DNA from: Acidaminococcus hominis
GTDB taxonomy: Bacteria; Bacillota; Negativicutes; Acidaminococcales; Acidaminococcaceae
Strand: one strand, 5' to 3'
Assembly (NCBI RefSeq): GCF_021044795.1
Contig: NZ_JAJNOP010000002.1
Length of the DNA: 64,000 bases
This document shows positions 23,702-32,469 of this stretch, in pieces (the stretch's first letter is position 1; each line of letters starts with the position of its first letter). The notes below the pieces were generated by a model, which was given only the letters and a program-made list of their open reading frames with translations, did not search any database and was not told where the DNA came from. A program made the position numbers and the translations under genes.

Positions 23702-24067
23702 ATGAACTTTAAATTTGTGCATAACAATCTGAATGTGCTGGATTTGCAAAAGAGCCTGGCCTTCTATAAGGAAGCCCTGGGCCTGGAAGAAGCCCGGCGG
23801 ATTGAAGCCCCGGATTTCACCATCGTTTATCTGGGTGACCATACTACCAGCCACCTGCTGGAACTCACCTGGCTCAAAGACCGGAAAGAGCCCTATAATC
23901 TGGGAGATAACGAATTCCACCTGGCTTTTGAAACCGATGATTTTGCCGCTGCCCATGCCAAGCATGAGAAAATGGGGTGCATCTGCTTCGAAAACCCGGC
24001 TATGGGAATTTATTTTATTACGGACCCGGACAATTACTGGCTGGAAATCCTGCCGCCTAAGAAATAA
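23702..24067 (+). CDS. VOC-family protein (lactoylglutathione lyase-like)
   Basis: 121 residues forming two beta-alpha-beta-beta-beta units. FVHNNLNVLDLQKSLAFYKEALGL is the standard N-terminus with the first metal-ligand His, LLELTWLKD and NEFHLAFETDDF supply later ligands, and YFITDPDNYWLEILPP the last Glu. It could isomerise the methylglyoxal-thiol adduct or be a relative with another substrate. The ATG at 23702 follows GAGGTG. It ends at a terminator. Confidence 0.88.
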   Translation: MNFKFVHNNLNVLDLQKSLAFYKEALGLEEARRIEAPDFTIVYLGDHTTSHLLELTWLKDRKEPYNLGDNEFHLAFETDDFAAAHAKHEKMGCICFENPAMGIYFITDPDNYWLEILPPKK

Positions 24068-24082
24068 CCATAGGCAAACCTG

Positions 24083-24121
24083 ACCTCCCCAGCCGGATTT
24101 GTCCGGCGGGGAGGCCTTTTA
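24083..24121 (+). terminator. Terminator after the VOC gene
   Basis: CCTCCCC and CCGG pair with CCGG and GGGGAGG; TTTT follows. Confidence 0.8.
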
Positions 24122-24173
24122 CTAACCTGAGGAATTTATACATAGCCCTTTTACACTTTTTGGTTTTCCAGGC

Positions 24174-24202
24174 TTGAGAACGGAAAAAATGTATAGTATA
24201 AT
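24174..24202 (+). promoter_or_regulatory. Promoter of the mscL-tyrS unit
   Basis: TTGAGA and a perfect TATAAT with a 17-base spacer, 75 bases before the mscL start. Confidence 0.7.
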
Positions 24203-24276
24203 AACAGGTAAATAACAGATATTAATTTGTTATAACTCCGTGAATTGCCATGGAAAATTGAGAAAGAAGGGATACA

Positions 24277-24723
24277 ATGGGAGAATTTTTAAAAGAGTTT
24301 AAAGCATTTGCATTAAGAGGCAACGTAGTTGACATGGCAGTCGGCGTTATCATCGGCGGCGCTTTCGGTAAGATTGTGGCTTCTGCCGTTTCTGATATCA
24401 TTATGCCTCCTTTGGGTATGTTGATTGGCGGGGTGGATTTCAGCAATCTTTTTATTAATCTGTCCAGCAAGAAAGTGGACACCTTGGCCGAAGCAACTGC
24501 AGCCAAACTGCCGGTTATCGCCTATGGCAAATTCCTGACCAACGTCATCGACTTTGTCATTATGGCTTTCGTTATTTTCTGCCTGATCTCTGTACTGAAC
24601 AAATTCAAGAAAGAAACACCCAAGGCACCCGAAACCCTGTGTCCTTTCTGCAAGATGCCAGTGGATCCCGCAGCAACCCGCTGCCCGCACTGCACCTCTG
24701 AAATCCCTCCTCAGGGAAAATAA
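24277..24723 (+). CDS. mscL: Large-conductance mechanosensitive channel with C-terminal zinc ribbon
   Basis: 148 residues. KEFKAFALRGNVVDMAVGVI and IGGAFGKIVASAVSDIIMP form TM1, and YGKFLTNVIDFVIMAFVIF forms TM2. It opens under membrane tension to release solutes after osmotic downshock. The tail carries LCPFCKMPVDPAATRCPHCTSEI, a four-Cys zinc-ribbon-like segment found in many Firmicutes MscL proteins. Only 42 bases separate it from tyrS, and no promoter is seen between them. Confidence 0.95.
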   Translation: MGEFLKEFKAFALRGNVVDMAVGVIIGGAFGKIVASAVSDIIMPPLGMLIGGVDFSNLFINLSSKKVDTLAEATAAKLPVIAYGKFLTNVIDFVIMAFVIFCLISVLNKFKKETPKAPETLCPFCKMPVDPAATRCPHCTSEIPPQGK

Positions 24724-24765
24724 TTACCAAGCGCAATTGGCGCGAAACAATAAGGAGGAAGTTTG

Positions 24766-25992
24766 GTGAGCGTTTTAGACGTATTGAAGGAACGGGGATA
24801 TCTGAAACAGATGTCCCATGAAGATGAAATCCGGGAACTGCTGGAAAAGGAAAAAATCACATTCTATATTGGTTTTGACCCCACCGCAGATAGCCTGCAC
24901 GTAGGTCATTTTATTGCCTTGATGGTAATGGCACATATGCAGCGGGCTGGCCATCGTCCCATCGTCCTGTTGGGCGGCGGTACCGGAATGGTAGGGGACC
25001 CCAGCGGCAAGAACGAAATGCGTAAGATGCTGACCCCCGAATTCATTCAGCACAACATTGAATGTTTCAAAAAGCAAATTGCCCGGTTTATTGACCTGTC
25101 CGACGGTAAAGCCATTGTGGCCAATAATGCCGACTGGCTGCTGAAGTTAAACTACGTGGATATGCTGCGTTCCGTGGGCGTCCATTTCTCCGTAAACCGT
25201 ATGCTGGCAGCTGACTGCTACAAGAACAGACTGGCCAGCGACACCGGACTGTCCTTCTTTGAAATGAACTACATGATTATGCAGGCCTATGACTTCTATA
25301 CCCTGCACAAGAAATATAACTGTGTCATGGAACTGGGCGGCGACGACCAATGGTCCAACATGATTGCCGGCGTGGAACTGATCCGCCGGAAGGACCGTCA
25401 GCCGGCCTACTGCATGACCAACACCCTGCTGACCAACAGCCAGGGCCAGAAAATGGGTAAGACCGTAGGCGGCGCCGTATGGTTGGATCCGGAGAAATTC
25501 TCCCCCTACGATTTCTACCAATACTGGAGAAACATCGACGACGCCGATGTAGAGAAGTGCCTGAGCCTGCTTACCTTCCTGCCCATGGACGAAGTACGCC
25601 GCCTGAGCCACCTGGAAGGCTCCGCCATTAACGAAGCCAAAGTGGTCCTGGCCTACGAAGTGACCAAACTGGTCCACGGTGAAGAAGAAGCCAAGAAAGC
25701 CAAGAGTGCTGCAGAAGCCCTGTTCAGCAACGGCGGCAATATGGACAACGTACCCACCATCACCGTTACCGATGACCTCCTGGGCACCAAACTCCTGGAC
25801 CTTTTGGCAGAACGCAAAGTCATCGCCACCAAGAGTGAAGGCCGCCGGCTGATGCAGCAAAACGGTCTGAGCATTGACGACGTGAAAATTACCGACGTAG
25901 AAACCCAGGTTACCCCTGAGCTCTTTGCCGGCAAAGACAGCGTCCTCCTGCGCAAAGGCAAGAAAAAATACTACAGACTCCAAAGAGAGTAG
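24766..25992 (+). CDS. tyrS: Tyrosyl-tRNA synthetase
   Basis: 408 residues. The class I signatures are PTADSLHVGHF (HIGH-like) and KMGKT (KMSKS-like); ELGGDDQWSNMIAG binds tyrosine and ATP, and a C-terminal S4 domain (KSEGRRLMQQNGLSIDD) binds tRNA. GTG at 24766, seven bases after AGGAGG, is chosen over a TTG three bases earlier. No T-box leader fits in the 42-base gap upstream, so tRNA-dependent control common for this gene in Firmicutes is absent. Confidence 0.97.
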   Translation: MSVLDVLKERGYLKQMSHEDEIRELLEKEKITFYIGFDPTADSLHVGHFIALMVMAHMQRAGHRPIVLLGGGTGMVGDPSGKNEMRKMLTPEFIQHNIECFKKQIARFIDLSDGKAIVANNADWLLKLNYVDMLRSVGVHFSVNRMLAADCYKNRLASDTGLSFFEMNYMIMQAYDFYTLHKKYNCVMELGGDDQWSNMIAGVELIRRKDRQPAYCMTNTLLTNSQGQKMGKTVGGAVWLDPEKFSPYDFYQYWRNIDDADVEKCLSLLTFLPMDEVRRLSHLEGSAINEAKVVLAYEVTKLVHGEEEAKKAKSAAEALFSNGGNMDNVPTITVTDDLLGTKLLDLLAERKVIATKSEGRRLMQQNGLSIDDVKITDVETQVTPELFAGKDSVLLRKGKKKYYRLQRE

Positions 25993-26013
25993 GAGCCAGT
26001 ATATAAAAAGCGA

Positions 26014-26042
26014 AACGGGAAGTGCCTGGTGCACTTCCCGTT
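26014..26042 (+). terminator. Hairpin after tyrS
   Basis: AACGGGAAGTGC pairs perfectly with GCACTTCCCGTT. The T-run is short, so termination may be incomplete. Confidence 0.6.
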
Positions 26043-26942
26043 AAATTTATGCAAAAAAGCGGCTGCTGCATCTCTGCCTGTGGGGCCAAAGAACGCAGCA
26101 GGGGCGAAGCCTGGCACCCGGCCAGCGTTTGCAGCTTGGTCCGGCATTATACGGTAAACTATTTTGACCGCTTCCATTCACGTACTATACCTAAATGTGA
26201 ATTTAACAAATGCTTGTTAAATTCACGACAAAAAGCAAAAATTAACCTTCAGCCATATACAACGTATAAAATATCCATTCTATAGAAGTTTTATATTAAT
26301 TTACAAAATTTCCAGTAAATAATCTTGTAATTACAAAAATTCGATAACTTAAATTGCTGGTTTGTTCCCCAATTTGTCCATTTTCATCTACATATCGATT
26401 TGCAATGACCTGCCTAAGTTTTTCTCAAAACCAGTTAATTCACATATTTGACACATATTAAATCCTTTGCTTTTTCACTTCGAGAGCCCTAAAAACACAC
26501 CATTTGTTAACCCGTATACGGAAAATGTATACATAACTTTACAACAAATTTTGCATTCTTCTGTTCCCCTTACGCCTTCTGAGAAGCTTTTGGCACCACA
26601 GTCAAGACTCTCAAGCTGACGATAATAAAACAAGGGAGTGTGAAAAACGGCTTGCGAACTTGTTTGAGTTCGCAAGCCGTTCTTAACGTTGTTTGTGTAG
26701 TAATATTCGAACCTCGGAACTTCCTCAGTCAGCACTATAGGCTGACAGCTCCTTGTTTCACTTTCTTCCTGTGTACTTCCAGATAGAGCAGGGGAGAGTA
26801 CATTTCTCAGCTGCCAATTTTGCTATCCATTCAGCGCATAACAAACATAAAAACCCATGGAACTCTGAGCGGTACACAAAAACACCTTTCCACAGCCCCA
26901 AATTTGCGTTTAGAGCGTTGTTTCACAGAGTTATGTAAATTC
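26043..26942. other. Gene-free stretch, partly AT-rich
   Basis: About 900 bases without a convincing gene. 26190-26480 is clearly more AT-rich than its surroundings. A perfect hairpin (AACGGCTTGCGAACT with AGTTCGCAAGCCGTT, 26646-26681) and a TCAG-type hairpin module (26719-26754) are present. Open frames here are short and have no ribosome-binding site. Confidence 0.5.
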
Positions 26943-27251
26943 CTATTCGTCCCAACGAAAACGCTTCATATCCACGCAGCCGTTGCTTTTGAACTCCACG
27001 CCTTCTGCTTCCAGCCGCGAGCGCTGCTCGGTAAAATGGGGAGCCGTGCGTCCTGCTGCATTGACCACCCGGTGGCAGGGATAATGGCCGTAGTACTCTG
27101 CCCGGGATAGCACTTTGCCTACCAGCCGGGCATTTTTCTCCCGGCCAATCAGGGCCGCTATCTGTCCATAGGTAGCCACCCGTCCCTCCGGAATTTCTGA
27201 CACCACCGACAGGATTTCATAGATCAAAGCTTCGTCCAAAACCCGGGACAT
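26943..27251 (-). CDS. MGMT-family (alkyltransferase-like) protein
   Basis: 102 residues comprising only the DNA-binding/active-site domain of O6-alkylguanine transferases. VSEIPEGRVATYGQIAALIG is the winged helix, and GHYPCHRVVNAAGR keeps the alkyl-acceptor Cys in PCHRV, unlike alkyltransferase-like proteins that have Trp there. It may repair or flag alkylated guanines. GGGAGGGAAGGATACC on the minus strand supports the start; an upstream in-frame extension lacks conserved sequence. Confidence 0.85.
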   Translation of the reverse strand: MSRVLDEALIYEILSVVSEIPEGRVATYGQIAALIGREKNARLVGKVLSRAEYYGHYPCHRVVNAAGRTAPHFTEQRSRLEAEGVEFKSNGCVDMKRFRWDE

Positions 27252-27377
27252 GGTATCCTTCCCTCCCTTTAGATGATAAAATAGACCATACAGATTACGA
27301 ACCTTTGAAAGGTCCAAATAGAAGTAACAGGTTAAAATTTTTTTATGTTTTTCCCAATTTGGAAAGAGGGTGAACCT

Positions 27378-28211
27378 ATGGATAAACTGCAAAGGGCCGC
27401 CCAGGCCATCAAAAACGCCGACGGCGTATTGGTGGGCATCTCCAGCGGCTTTGCCGAAGCAGAAGGTCTGCACCTGTACGCTGCGGACAAAGAATTTCAG
27501 CACCATTTTGGCGATTTCCAGAAGAAGTATGGCATTGGGAACCTTTCCCAGGGTATGAACTATCCCTGGCCCAATGAGCAGGCCAAGTGGCAGTTCTGGT
27601 GCCGTTTGATTGACCTGTACTACAACCAGTACAGCCCCAGTACCCTGATGAAGGATCTGAAAGACCTGGTGGGCTACCAAGACCACTTTATTATGACCAC
27701 CAATGGGGACGGACACCTGGAAAAAGCCGGCTTTTTCCCCAAGAATCTTGACGAAATAGAAGGGAACTGGCTGACCATGCAGTGCTCCCGGGCCTGTCAT
27801 GAGGAATTATACCCCACGCCGCCCCTGGTGGACAAGCTGCTGGCCGCCAGTTCTCCGGATGGTACCCTGCCCCAGGAACTGCTGCCTCGGTGTCCCCGGT
27901 GCGGCGCTCCTATGCAGGTACATATGAATAGGGACGAATACTTTATTCCCAACACCAGCGGGTCCCTGGGCCTCAGCCGCTTTATCCACAATTTCAGCGG
28001 CACCCGGCTGGTCATCTTAGAGCTGGGTATCGGCTGGCAGGATCAGCTGCTGAAAGGTCCCCTGATGCAGCTGGCCCAAAACGAGGACAAAGCCGTTTAC
28101 ATAGCAATAAATCAGGGAGAAATCTTCCTGCCCCCTGCCTTGGCCGATAAGTCTATCGGTCTGGATGGCGCGCTGGGTGACATTTTGTCCCAGCTCTGTT
28201 TCGCCCTATAA
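27378..28211 (+). CDS. Sir2/SirTM-like protein with altered N-terminal motif
   Basis: 277 residues. The middle resembles sirtuins: HFIMTTNGDGHLEKAGF corresponds to the TxNxD..xxxAG region, and RCPRCGAPMQVHM with an earlier Cys in MQCSRACHEE suggests a zinc module. The N-terminal NAD loop GAGxS is replaced by VGISSGFAEAEG. The pattern is closest to macrodomain-linked SirTM enzymes, which ADP-ribosylate proteins, but no macrodomain or lipoylation gene is nearby. GAGGGTG precedes the ATG. Activity is uncertain because of the altered loop. Confidence 0.65.
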   Translation: MDKLQRAAQAIKNADGVLVGISSGFAEAEGLHLYAADKEFQHHFGDFQKKYGIGNLSQGMNYPWPNEQAKWQFWCRLIDLYYNQYSPSTLMKDLKDLVGYQDHFIMTTNGDGHLEKAGFFPKNLDEIEGNWLTMQCSRACHEELYPTPPLVDKLLAASSPDGTLPQELLPRCPRCGAPMQVHMNRDEYFIPNTSGSLGLSRFIHNFSGTRLVILELGIGWQDQLLKGPLMQLAQNEDKAVYIAINQGEIFLPPALADKSIGLDGALGDILSQLCFAL

Positions 28212-28274
28212 TTGCAGGTGGGGAAGAACTTCTCCCTGATTGGTACAGTTTATTTGGTTACGGTGGGGTCAGTC

Positions 28275-28745
28275 TCAGGAAATCATTTCCTTGGATTCAG
28301 AATTGGTAGCATACATACTGTAGCTGTCCAAAATATCCTGCAAGGAAATGTTTTTCATCTTGGCTTCAGCTGCGTTTTGCACTTCATCGTAAGCATCTTG
28401 GAGAGCCATCTGAATCTTGGTACCCACTTGGCATTCTGCATTGATGTCCTTGTTCAGGTGGAGCAGGGGCTTTTCGCCTTCCACTGCTTTGTAAATGTCA
28501 TGCAGGGTAATGTCTTGGGGAGCACGGGTCAATCTGGGGTTGGCAACCCCTTGTTCACCCAGCAGCAGGCCGCCGTGTTTCAATTTCATCATCAATTGCC
28601 GTACGAAGGATGGGTTAGTGTGAATGCTTGCCGCAATGTCGCTGCTGGCAAGGCGCATACCCATGTTGCCAGGTAATTGTTCTCTGTGGATTACGATAAA
28701 GGCTAAAATGTGGATTGCATCACTTAGACGAGTAGAGTATTTCAT
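28275..28745 (-). CDS. Rrf2-family transcriptional regulator
   Basis: 156 residues. MKYSTRLSDAIHILAFIVI at the start and LASSDIAASIHTNPSFVRQLM (recognition helix) followed by LKHGGLLLGEQGVANPRLTR (wing) are diagnostic. It has a single Cys (in DINAECQVG), not the three-Cys cluster of IscR/NsrR, so an iron-sulfur cluster is unlikely and it resembles YwnA/CymR-like members. GAAAGAAGGGTTCTTACC is the ribosome-binding region. Its target is not evident. Confidence 0.88.
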   Translation of the reverse strand: MKYSTRLSDAIHILAFIVIHREQLPGNMGMRLASSDIAASIHTNPSFVRQLMMKLKHGGLLLGEQGVANPRLTRAPQDITLHDIYKAVEGEKPLLHLNKDINAECQVGTKIQMALQDAYDEVQNAAEAKMKNISLQDILDSYSMYATNSESKEMIS

Positions 28746-29026
28746 GGTAAGAACCCTTCTTTCTTAGAACTTGTATTGATTCCAATTCCTTATGTGTATC
28801 TTAGCACCAATTTAACCTTTTGTGTAAATTTTATCTGAGATAATAACAAGTTTGGCATAGTAAAATCGCTGATACAAGCCCGGAGAAGGGGATTCAGTCA
28901 TTAAACATATATTAATTTGTATGCAAAACTTGAAAGGTGCTAAAAGATTAGACACACCTAAATGTTAGTGCTAAGTTAACATAAAATGGTGAAATACAGA
29001 ATATCTAGTGGTACTGCCCCCTAAGC

Positions 29027-29055
29027 TTGCACTAGAATATTCCCTGCGGTACAAT
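29027..29055 (+). promoter_or_regulatory. Promoter of the HD-domain gene
   Basis: TTGCAC and TACAAT with a 17-base spacer. The remainder of 28746-29143 shows no gene. Confidence 0.6.
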
Positions 29056-29143
29056 AAAAAAGTGCATAGCACGCAGCGGCTATGGTAAAATTTTACCGGA
29101 AAGACCGTTGATTCAATAGAATTTGAATGAAGGTGGATTTTGC

Positions 29144-29701
29144 ATGGATAGAAAATGGGTAAGAAATCTGAAAGACTGGCCCGCCATTGAGCCAGAATTT
29201 ACGGTTTGGGAAAAATATATGTGGGATCATGTAGACTTTGCCCTGACCACCAGCGTTATACATACCAAAGAGCATGCCGAAAGGGTGCTTCTCTTTGCCC
29301 TGCTTATGGCCCACAAACTGGGCCTGGATAAAAAGGACCGGGAAGCCCTGTGCCATGCTGCTATTTTTCATGATACCCGGCGTCACGATGATTCCTACGA
29401 CGTAGGCCACGGTGGACGGGCAGCAGTTCATTATAAAGAATTCTGCCAGGAACATCACCTGGACTACGACCCTAGGACAGCTCTCGTAATGGCCTATCAT
29501 GACCATCCCGATGCAGAAGGCATTGCCCAGGCGAAAAAAAGCGGCCTGAAAAATGCCGTGCTGCTGTACCAAATTTTCAAAGATGCCGATGGCTTGGATC
29601 GGTACCGGCTGGCTCCCCACGGCTTGGATGTCAAGTACCTCCGGACCACCGTATCTCCCAGCTTGGTCCCCTTGGCCAAGCGCATGAATGGGCGGGTATG
29701 A
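29144..29701 (+). CDS. HD-domain phosphohydrolase
   Basis: 185 residues. The HD pattern is complete: VIHTKEHAERVLLFALLMA (first His), ALCHAAIFHDTRRHDDSYD (HD pair), and VMAYHDHPDA with a later Asp in FKDADGLDRYR. Such proteins hydrolyse phosphate esters of nucleotides; the substrate is not identifiable. The ATG at 29144 is seven bases after GAAGGTGG, so an upstream TTG is rejected. Confidence 0.87.
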   Translation: MDRKWVRNLKDWPAIEPEFTVWEKYMWDHVDFALTTSVIHTKEHAERVLLFALLMAHKLGLDKKDREALCHAAIFHDTRRHDDSYDVGHGGRAAVHYKEFCQEHHLDYDPRTALVMAYHDHPDAEGIAQAKKSGLKNAVLLYQIFKDADGLDRYRLAPHGLDVKYLRTTVSPSLVPLAKRMNGRV

Positions 29702-29769
29702 AAATAAAGTATATATAGATTAAATTATATTACAAAAGTTTCAGTGTTATGTCAAGACAGGTGATTATA

Positions 29770-30624
29770 ATGAAAACATGTACATTAAATAATGGCGTTG
29801 AAATGCCTCTGTTGGGCTTTGGCACTTATCAAACCGCTGGGGACGAATGTGCCCGTTCCGTAGAAACTGCTCTCCAGTGCGGCTATCGGCTCATCGATAC
29901 CGCTACCCTTTACGAAAATGAAGACCAGGTGGGAGAGGCCATCCGCAAAAGCGGGGTGAATCGGCAGGAGATTTTCCTGGTGACCAAAATCAGTTTCAAA
30001 GACTACGAACACACCGTGGACTCCGTAGCTGCTTCCCTGAAGAAATTGGGCACCGATTACCTGGACCTGGTGCTGCTGCACTGGCCCTTTGCCAACTACT
30101 ACAAAGCCTGGCAGGATCTGGAAAAACTGTATCAGGTTGGCGTAATCCGGGCCATTGGCGTTTCCAATTTTAACCCTGACCGACTGGTGGACCTGATTTC
30201 CTACAACAAGGTAGTCCCCGCCGTGAACCAGATTGAAACCCACCTGTACTGCCAGCGCCAGGAGCACCATAAATGGGAAGACCAGTACGGTGTAGCCCAT
30301 ATGGCCTACGCACCCCTGGGCCAGCAGCGGGCCAAGGAAATGTTCACCGAGCCTGCTGTTGCAGCCCTGGCCGCCAAATACCATAAAAGCCCCGCCCAGA
30401 TTGCCCTCCGGTACCTGATCCAAAATGACGTCATTGTTATCCCCAAATCCACCCACGCAGAGCGCATCCGGGAGAACTTTGCCCTCTTTGACTTTGCCCT
30501 TACCCCGGAAGAAATGGAAAGCCTGAGAGCTCTGGACAAAAACCATCCCATGATCGGCACCCCCGATGACCCCAATAAAGTCCTGCATTCCTGTAAGACC
30601 TGGGTAGCACACTTCAGTGAATAA
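29770..30624 (+). CDS. Aldo/keto reductase
   Basis: 284 residues with NNGVEMPLLGFGTYQ, GYRLIDTATLYENEDQVGEAI (catalytic Asp/Tyr), LVTKISFKDYEHTV with the catalytic Lys, DYLDLVLLHWPFANYY with the catalytic His, AIGVSNFNPDRLVDL and VVIPKSTH-type VIVIPKSTHAERIREN for NADPH binding. It belongs to the 2,5-diketo-gluconate-reductase-like group. The start is the ATG at 29770; its ribosome-binding site (AGGTGA) is weak. It lies 68 bases after the HD gene and upstream of a repeat-rich gap. Confidence 0.9.
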   Translation: MKTCTLNNGVEMPLLGFGTYQTAGDECARSVETALQCGYRLIDTATLYENEDQVGEAIRKSGVNRQEIFLVTKISFKDYEHTVDSVAASLKKLGTDYLDLVLLHWPFANYYKAWQDLEKLYQVGVIRAIGVSNFNPDRLVDLISYNKVVPAVNQIETHLYCQRQEHHKWEDQYGVAHMAYAPLGQQRAKEMFTEPAVAALAAKYHKSPAQIALRYLIQNDVIVIPKSTHAERIRENFALFDFALTPEEMESLRALDKNHPMIGTPDDPNKVLHSCKTWVAHFSE

Positions 30625-30646
30625 CTGTAGAGTAGACTTTTCCATA

Positions 30647-30977
30647 GAAATGAAAAGCTGCTGTAGGCAAGGCAGAAACTGTAGTTGTTAATGGGAATTG
30701 ATGACTTCCTACACTTTCTACGAAAGTGTAGAGGTGTTTTTAAGAATATATGGGCGGCCAAGCCGCCAAAAGAGTCACTCTGCAAACTGGAGTTAGTACT
30801 GCGAAAGGCACAAGTGCACCCTACACTTTCTGCGAAAGACAGCGAATAATTGGGCTGGGAGAATTTCTCTAGAAATGAAAAGCTGCTGTAGGCGGGGCAG
30901 AAACTGTAGGTGCTAATGAAATTTGAGGACGTCCTACACTTTCTGCGAAAATGTGCGGTGCTTTTTTAGAATATACG
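30647..30977 (+). repeat. Two copies of a ~106-bp hairpin repeat
   Basis: Copy A (30647-30752) and copy B (30872-30977) share GAAATGAAAAGCTGCTGTAG, GCAGAAACTGTAG, CCTACACTTTCT(A/G)CGAAA, then GGTG followed by a T-run and AGAATATA. Copy A has a perfect stem (TACACTTTC/GAAAGTGTA); copy B is decayed. A partial third stem lies at 30820-30838. Related hairpins occur at 57493, 63647 and 43965. Confidence 0.75.
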
Positions 30978-31059
30978 AACCCTTTGGGCGACTTGGCAGG
31001 TGCAGCGTGACTTGGCGATTGTGCTGGGAAAGTTTGTTTGCGGGGGTATGAAAAAAATG

Positions 31060-31391
31060 AAACTTCTATCGTCGCCTGCGGCGACACTTCCTACACGCTT
31101 TACGGTCGCATCCAAATGTCAATGCAGTTCCCCGAGGACATTTGGTATATGCGACCTATGTGATAGCCGTCCGTGAGCCGAACCCGCAGGGTGAAGGGGA
31201 ACGGGGTACGGCGAACCACTCAGGAAGCATTCTATGCCTCTACTGGTCAAAGTGACAGAGAAGGGTAATGCTAGTCTTTACATACCGTGATTTCATCTCA
31301 AAACCCGTTTTGCACATGACCAGTATAGGCCTAAGACCGGCCCATCCAAGCGTGGAGGGGCTGTCAGTCCGCAGGACTGACTGAGGAAGTT
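31060..31391 (+). repeat. Structured composite repeat, copy 2, with flanking hairpin modules
   Basis: 31060-31092 is a TCGCC-type hairpin module. The core (31093-31227) has GGTCGCATCC, stem 2 CCAAATGTC/GACATTTGG, ATGCGACC, linker ATGTGATAGC, a third hairpin GCCGT/ACGGC with inner ACCC/GGGT, and GCGAACCACTCAGGAAG. A TCAG-type module (CTGTCAGTCC/GGACTGAC, 31356-31391) ends the stretch. No coding potential is seen in 30978-31487. Confidence 0.75.
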
Positions 31392-31419
31392 TTGAGCCTT
31401 GGATACGGCCATAACAATC

Positions 31420-31464
31420 AAAAACGGCTTGCGAACTCTTTTGAGCTCGCAAGCCGTTTTTTTA
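31420..31464. terminator. Terminator downstream of the DUF554 gene
   Basis: AAAAACGGCTTGCGA and TCGCAAGCCGTTTTT form a long perfect stem usable on both strands. It sits just after the stop of the minus-strand DUF554 gene. Confidence 0.8.
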
Positions 31465-31487
31465 CAGTTCCGTTTTTTAATTCGTTT

Positions 31488-32231
31488 TTATTTCACGTAT
31501 TGCAGCACCACACTGGTCCAAAAGGCCGAAATGGGCATTACCACTACCATTGCCGGAATCATATCCGCAATGGGGAACTGTTTTACGTTGATCATTCTAA
31601 AGCCTGTTGCCAGTAGCAGCACTCCGCCGCAGGCGGTAAAATCCCCAATCATGGTAGGTGTACAGTAGGGGAAAATGGCGTTGGCCATAAAGAACAGGCA
31701 AAGAAAAATCAAGCACTGGGGAATGGCGATAAAGCTGACGATAATTCCCAGTTCACAGGCAAACAGCATGGACGTGGGCAGGTCCATAATGGATTTGGCA
31801 ATGAGAATGCTGTGGTCCCCGGTCATCCCGGATACCATGCTGCCGTAGATGCCCGTTCCGCTGGCACAAAACAGTACAATCATGGTAATCAGCATACTTT
31901 CATAATCGCTGCGGCTCAGGTCACTGTCGCTGTCCTGGGTCCGAGGTCCCGTAATTTTCGTAATCATCTTCTCCAGCTGCCGGGCTCCTGCCGTAATTTT
32001 TCCGTCCAGCCGGATATTCAGGCCAATAATGGTTCCGGCAATTACCGCCAGGATTACCACCGGCATATTCTGCATCTTCATCATGGAACCGATGCCCATG
32101 GTCATGGCACAGGCACCAAAAATCGTGGTCAGCTTTTCCTTGAACGTGTCGCTGAGCCGCTGGCCCGCCACATTGCCCAAAAGGCCCCCGATGACCACCG
32201 CCAGCGCATTGATAATAACTCCAATTGGCAT
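31488..32231 (-). CDS. DUF554 integral membrane protein
   Basis: 247 residues with about seven membrane segments. MPIGVIINALAVVIGGLLGN and CAMTMGIGSMMKMQNMPVVI are characteristic of the DUF554/YdfK family, small inner-membrane proteins proposed to be transporters but without assigned substrate. GAGGGGAAATG lies before the start on the minus strand. It appears monocistronic, with its own terminator and an upstream AT-rich promoter region around 32250-32340. Confidence 0.88.
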   Translation of the reverse strand: MPIGVIINALAVVIGGLLGNVAGQRLSDTFKEKLTTIFGACAMTMGIGSMMKMQNMPVVILAVIAGTIIGLNIRLDGKITAGARQLEKMITKITGPRTQDSDSDLSRSDYESMLITMIVLFCASGTGIYGSMVSGMTGDHSILIAKSIMDLPTSMLFACELGIIVSFIAIPQCLIFLCLFFMANAIFPYCTPTMIGDFTACGGVLLLATGFRMINVKQFPIADMIPAMVVVMPISAFWTSVVLQYVK

Positions 32232-32408
32232 AACAACATTTCCCCTCTACCGTAAAATATAGATAAATCAATGCCTGTTCCTGCCGCTTTTTTACGGATA
32301 CCGACTTGAAAACAGACAATACTTAATTTTACCATATTTAAGTTTATTTATGAATACAAATTAGCATACAAATACAGCAGTTTAGATATTTTCAGAAAGC
32401 TTTCTGGC

Positions 32409-32456
32409 AAAAAGGCAGCCCCCCAGTGCAAATTCTCCACTGGGGGACTGCCTTTT
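32409..32456. terminator. Terminator of the AraC-DUF1848 operon
   Basis: AAAAGGCAG and CCCCCAGTG pair with CACTGGGGG and CTGCCTTTT. Confidence 0.8.
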
Positions 32457-32469
32457 CCAATTTCTTTGC

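Noticed and set aside
24724..24765. T-box leader for tyrS
   Set aside because: The gap is only 42 bases and lacks the T-box sequence; tyrS appears to be read with mscL.
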